This document shows, piece by piece, positions 61,429 to 64,000 of a stretch of DNA of 64,000 nt (position 1 is its first letter; each line of letters starts with the position of its first letter). The notes under the pieces are model-generated. The model ran no database searches. It saw nothing but the letters and a program-made list of their open reading frames with translations, and was not told the DNA's origin. A program made the translations under genes and the position numbers. This DNA comes from Chitinophaga polysaccharea (GTDB lineage: Bacteria; Bacteroidota; Bacteroidia; Chitinophagales; Chitinophagaceae), in NCBI RefSeq assembly GCF_902150045.1, contig NZ_CABFVU010000001.1, positions 3,100,001-3,164,000 on the forward strand. The letters run 5' to 3'.

Positions 61429-64000
61429 ATGTTTATCCTATGCTGCTGTATTTGGGGACTATTCCCCGGAATGCTCCATGCACAGGACAAGCCATACATT
61501 TTTGACAGTTACAGCGTTAATGAGGGCCTTTCTCAAAGCACTGTATTTGATATTACCCGCGATGACCAGGGATTTATGTGGATTGCCACCCGCGATGGGA
61601 TCAACCGCTTCGATGGTTATACCTTTAATGAGTACCGCTATAAACCAAGCTCGCTCTATAAGGCCGGTGAAGGGAAAGGGGAGCTGGTAGCCCGTGGCGC
61701 TACAGGCAACCGTGCGGTGATCAACCGTTTTGATCTGAAGGGATACAAAGGCTTTTCTTTTTATAAAGACAGTCGCTCTCAACTGCTGCTGGCCCATAAC
61801 AACGGTATCAGCGTATACGATAAATACAAGAATAACTTCAGCAGGCTGTTTGAAGATACCACCGCTGTAAACGCCGCAGAGCGGGATACCAATGTGAAAT
61901 TTGTGATCCTGGGAGAAGACACGGCCACCAATACGCTGTGGGTATGGCGCCCGATGAAAGGCATCTATGTACTGGACAATACCACTTATGTTACCCGCCG
62001 TATCATCCTGTACCCGCCCCAGTTCCTGCAAAGAAGCATATTGCCTTCCGCGGTGATGAAAGACGGGAACACCATCTGGATGAACGGGGACCAGGGAGAG
62101 CTCTTTTCCCTGAACATTAAAAACCTTCGCATCTCCACCTATTGTTTACCGGGCGTTGGCAGCAAACCGTTGTTGCGTAACCTGAATAAAGATTCGATGC
62201 TCATTATCAGCGCAGGGCATATTACGTTGTTTAATAAACAACGCAATAAATTCAGCGACCTGGTTTTTGATATGAAGAACGAGAAAGGGGAGCCGTTCAT
62301 CCCGGCAGTGTCTGAACTGGACCAGTACGGCAATGTATGGATCGGCGGAAGCGATGGCGTGCTGATTTACAGTATTGCCCGTAATGAAATTATGCGGCAT
62401 ATTGTGAGCTTCAATACATTTGAAACGCGCTCATTCAACGATGTATCCTGGCTTTACCGCGATGTGGCCGATAATATGTGGGTAGGCACAGATGGTGACG
62501 GATTAAAAAAATATTCCCCTCATAAAAAAGTATTCAATCTTTACCGTTCTCCTTATATCACCCATAACATGGTGCAGGCCGTGTACAAGCATGATGATGG
62601 TAAACTGTATGTGGGACTGATGCGTGATGGAATGAATATTTATGAAGATGGGGGAAAATTCCTGGAGCGTATTTCAAATGAATTATATCCCGGGAAGTTT
62701 CCCGGAAATGACCTGGGAGCTATTTGCCGGGAGAACGGAGATCAGCTGTGGCTGCACTTTGCAGGCATGCACATCGGGCTGTTCAATGTACAAACCAAAT
62801 CCTTTACTGACCTGACCGGGAAAGTAACCGCATTAGGCTTACCTACACAGCAGGCTCCATTTCCTTTCCTGTTCAAGCGTACTAACGGACAGCTATATTT
62901 TAACTATGGAGGTTACCTGCTGATGTTTGACGAAACCGAGAAAGGACATGAAGCCGCAGTGGTACATCATTTCAAGGATGAGATATTGTCTGCCTTCTAC
63001 GAAGACTATATGGGTAACCAGTACGTGGGTACGAAATCGGCGCTGTATGTAAAGCGGGTGGCCGACTCGCGCTGGAGAAGCGTATTCATTCCTTCCGGTA
63101 CCACCGTTAAATCCATCAATAAAAATGCGCACAAGGAGTTGCTGGTAGCAACCAACAAAGGATTATTCATCCTGGATGATGCGGGCCGTATTAAGAAGCA
63201 TTACAACAGTTACGATAATCCCAAGCTGATCAACGATTACATGTATGGTGTGCTGCTGGATGACAAAGACCGGATCTGGGTGAGCCACAATAAGGGGCTA
63301 TCGCAGATCAACCCGTTAACAGATGAGATCACTACTTATAACAACGAGGACGGGTTGCAGTCGAACGAGTTTAATACAGGCGCGTTTTATAAATCCATCG
63401 ACGGCGAATTATTTTTTGGCGGTATCCGTGGCGTAAACGGTTTTTATCCAAAAAATTTCCGGGACAATCTGTCTAATGCAAAAGTGATCATCCGCCGTAT
63501 GGAGGTGCTGGACAAGCCGTATGAATCCGACACTGCGATTTCATTGCTCACGAAAATTGAATTGCCGTATAACCAGAATACGATTGCTATAGAATTTGTG
63601 CCGCTGGAGTATACCAATCCCTTGAAGAACAAGGTGCAGTACAAGTTGGAAGGCGCGGATGAAGACTGGGTACAGGCCGGCACTTTCCGGATGGCGCGTT
63701 ATACGAACCTGCACCCGGGCAGTTATGTTTTTAAGTTAAGAGGATCTAATAATGATGATATCTGGAGCACGGTGCCTACCACGCTGGAGATAGTAATTAA
63801 AATTCCTTTCTGGCAATCGCTGTGGTTCCGGTTTTTATTATTGCTGTTGCTACTGGGAATTGCCTATTATTTTTCCACCTTGTACCTTGATTATAAGATA
63901 AGGCATGAGAAGCTGAAGCTGGAGAAAGAGCAGGCGGTAGACCAGGAGCGGGCGCGTATTTCCAGCGATATGCATGACGACCTGGGCTCAGGGCTATCTA
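61429..64000 (+). CDS. Two-component sensor histidine kinase with propeller sensor domain (3' truncated by window)
   Basis: The frame runs off the window after 857 codons. It begins MFILCCCIWGLFPGMLHAQ, a signal peptide. A long beta-propeller sensor follows (about 20-670) with two-component regulator propeller repeats such as GLSQSTVFDITRDDQGFMWI then ATRDGINRFDGYTF, NVWIGGSDGVLIYS and RIWVSHNKGLSQINPLTDE. A Y_Y_Y domain (about 690-785; YKLEGADEDWVQAG, RYTNLHPGSYVFKLRGSNND) and one membrane helix (about 800-820) come next. The last visible part, RARISSDMHDDLGSGLS, holds the phospho-acceptor His (849) of a HisKA_3-type kinase, so it probably phosphorylates a LuxR/NarL- or LytTR-type regulator. 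Such proteins in Bacteroidota often sense polysaccharides. Confidence 0.88.
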   Translation, partial: MFILCCCIWGLFPGMLHAQDKPYIFDSYSVNEGLSQSTVFDITRDDQGFMWIATRDGINRFDGYTFNEYRYKPSSLYKAGEGKGELVARGATGNRAVINRFDLKGYKGFSFYKDSRSQLLLAHNNGISVYDKYKNNFSRLFEDTTAVNAAERDTNVKFVILGEDTATNTLWVWRPMKGIYVLDNTTYVTRRIILYPPQFLQRSILPSAVMKDGNTIWMNGDQGELFSLNIKNLRISTYCLPGVGSKPLLRNLNKDSMLIISAGHITLFNKQRNKFSDLVFDMKNEKGEPFIPAVSELDQYGNVWIGGSDGVLIYSIARNEIMRHIVSFNTFETRSFNDVSWLYRDVADNMWVGTDGDGLKKYSPHKKVFNLYRSPYITHNMVQAVYKHDDGKLYVGLMRDGMNIYEDGGKFLERISNELYPGKFPGNDLGAICRENGDQLWLHFAGMHIGLFNVQTKSFTDLTGKVTALGLPTQQAPFPFLFKRTNGQLYFNYGGYLLMFDETEKGHEAAVVHHFKDEILSAFYEDYMGNQYVGTKSALYVKRVADSRWRSVFIPSGTTVKSINKNAHKELLVATNKGLFILDDAGRIKKHYNSYDNPKLINDYMYGVLLDDKDRIWVSHNKGLSQINPLTDEITTYNNEDGLQSNEFNTGAFYKSIDGELFFGGIRGVNGFYPKNFRDNLSNAKVIIRRMEVLDKPYESDTAISLLTKIELPYNQNTIAIEFVPLEYTNPLKNKVQYKLEGADEDWVQAGTFRMARYTNLHPGSYVFKLRGSNNDDIWSTVPTTLEIVIKIPFWQSLWFRFLLLLLLLGIAYYFSTLYLDYKIRHEKLKLEKEQAVDQERARISSDMHDDLGSGLS

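Overview
The window looks like a chromosomal segment of a Bacteroidota bacterium, most probably of the family Chitinophagaceae (Chitinophaga-like). The pointers are outer-membrane proteins of Bacteroidota families (OMP_b-brl_3 receptor, DUF5723-, DUF4294-, DUF4295- and DUF4382-like proteins), promoter-like motifs of the TTTG / TAnnTTTG type, an IS1182-type transposase, and bacillithiol genes. The genus is an inference from protein style; no rRNA or tRNA gene was seen.

Layout. 1-2700: the tail of an endonuclease/exonuclease/phosphatase-family gene, a secreted GH35 beta-galactosidase and a two-CBS-domain protein. 2.9-17.5 kb: a complete nuo operon for respiratory complex I, with all 14 subunits in 13 genes (nuoC and nuoD fused) and the NADH-input module NuoEFG present. 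17.5-21.6 kb, minus strand: an outer-membrane receptor, a small lipoprotein and aspartate kinase. 21.7-25.3 kb, plus strand: fructose-1,6-bisphosphatase, a CAP-domain lipoprotein, then an ABC ATPase, a bacillithiol-transferase-like DinB protein and a NUDIX hydrolase. 25.3-29.2 kb, minus strand: folC, an outer-membrane protein and a TonB-like protein. 29.3-31.5 kb: an MFS transporter and an AraC regulator. 31.6-35.5 kb, minus strand: a Cys-pair membrane protein, then an apparent operon of an arginase-family enzyme, a membrane protein and a radical SAM enzyme. 35.8-38.7 kb: ccmE and ccmF. 38.9-43.9 kb: a hydrolase, two small secreted proteins, bshB1, and an ahpC-ahpD-like pair. 44.1-50.7 kb: rpmB, rpmG, a DUF4295 protein, ftsY, a JmjC-like cupin protein, rimO and a DEAD-box helicase. 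50.8-52.8 kb: glgB. 52.8-54.6 kb: an IS1182-family insertion sequence. 55.1-64.0 kb: a DUF4382 lipoprotein, a MORN-repeat protein, a GH31 alpha-glucosidase, an Asp-box propeller protein, and a hybrid-type sensor kinase that runs off the end.

Most genes are housekeeping or general metabolism: respiration (complex I, cytochrome c maturation), glycogen and glycoside metabolism (glgB, GH31, GH35), thiol and peroxide defence (bshB1, bstA-like, ahpC/ahpD) and translation (L28, L33, RimO, FtsY, helicase).

The least ordinary content is between the genes. A family of long inverted-repeat elements, with GCGGATTTTGTCT...GGATTATGATGATT arms and a GGGAGA...TCTCCC core hairpin, occurs at several sites. 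One copy supplies the last codons of glgB and is split by the IS1182 element. A second, 117-bp element at 32.4 kb carries the same terminal repeats as that IS and looks like a MITE derived from it. Other points of note are a CcmE with a CxxxY rather than HxxxY heme-binding motif, an orphan TonB-plug-like secreted protein, and several tiny membrane proteins. I see no CRISPR array, prophage or clear defence island.
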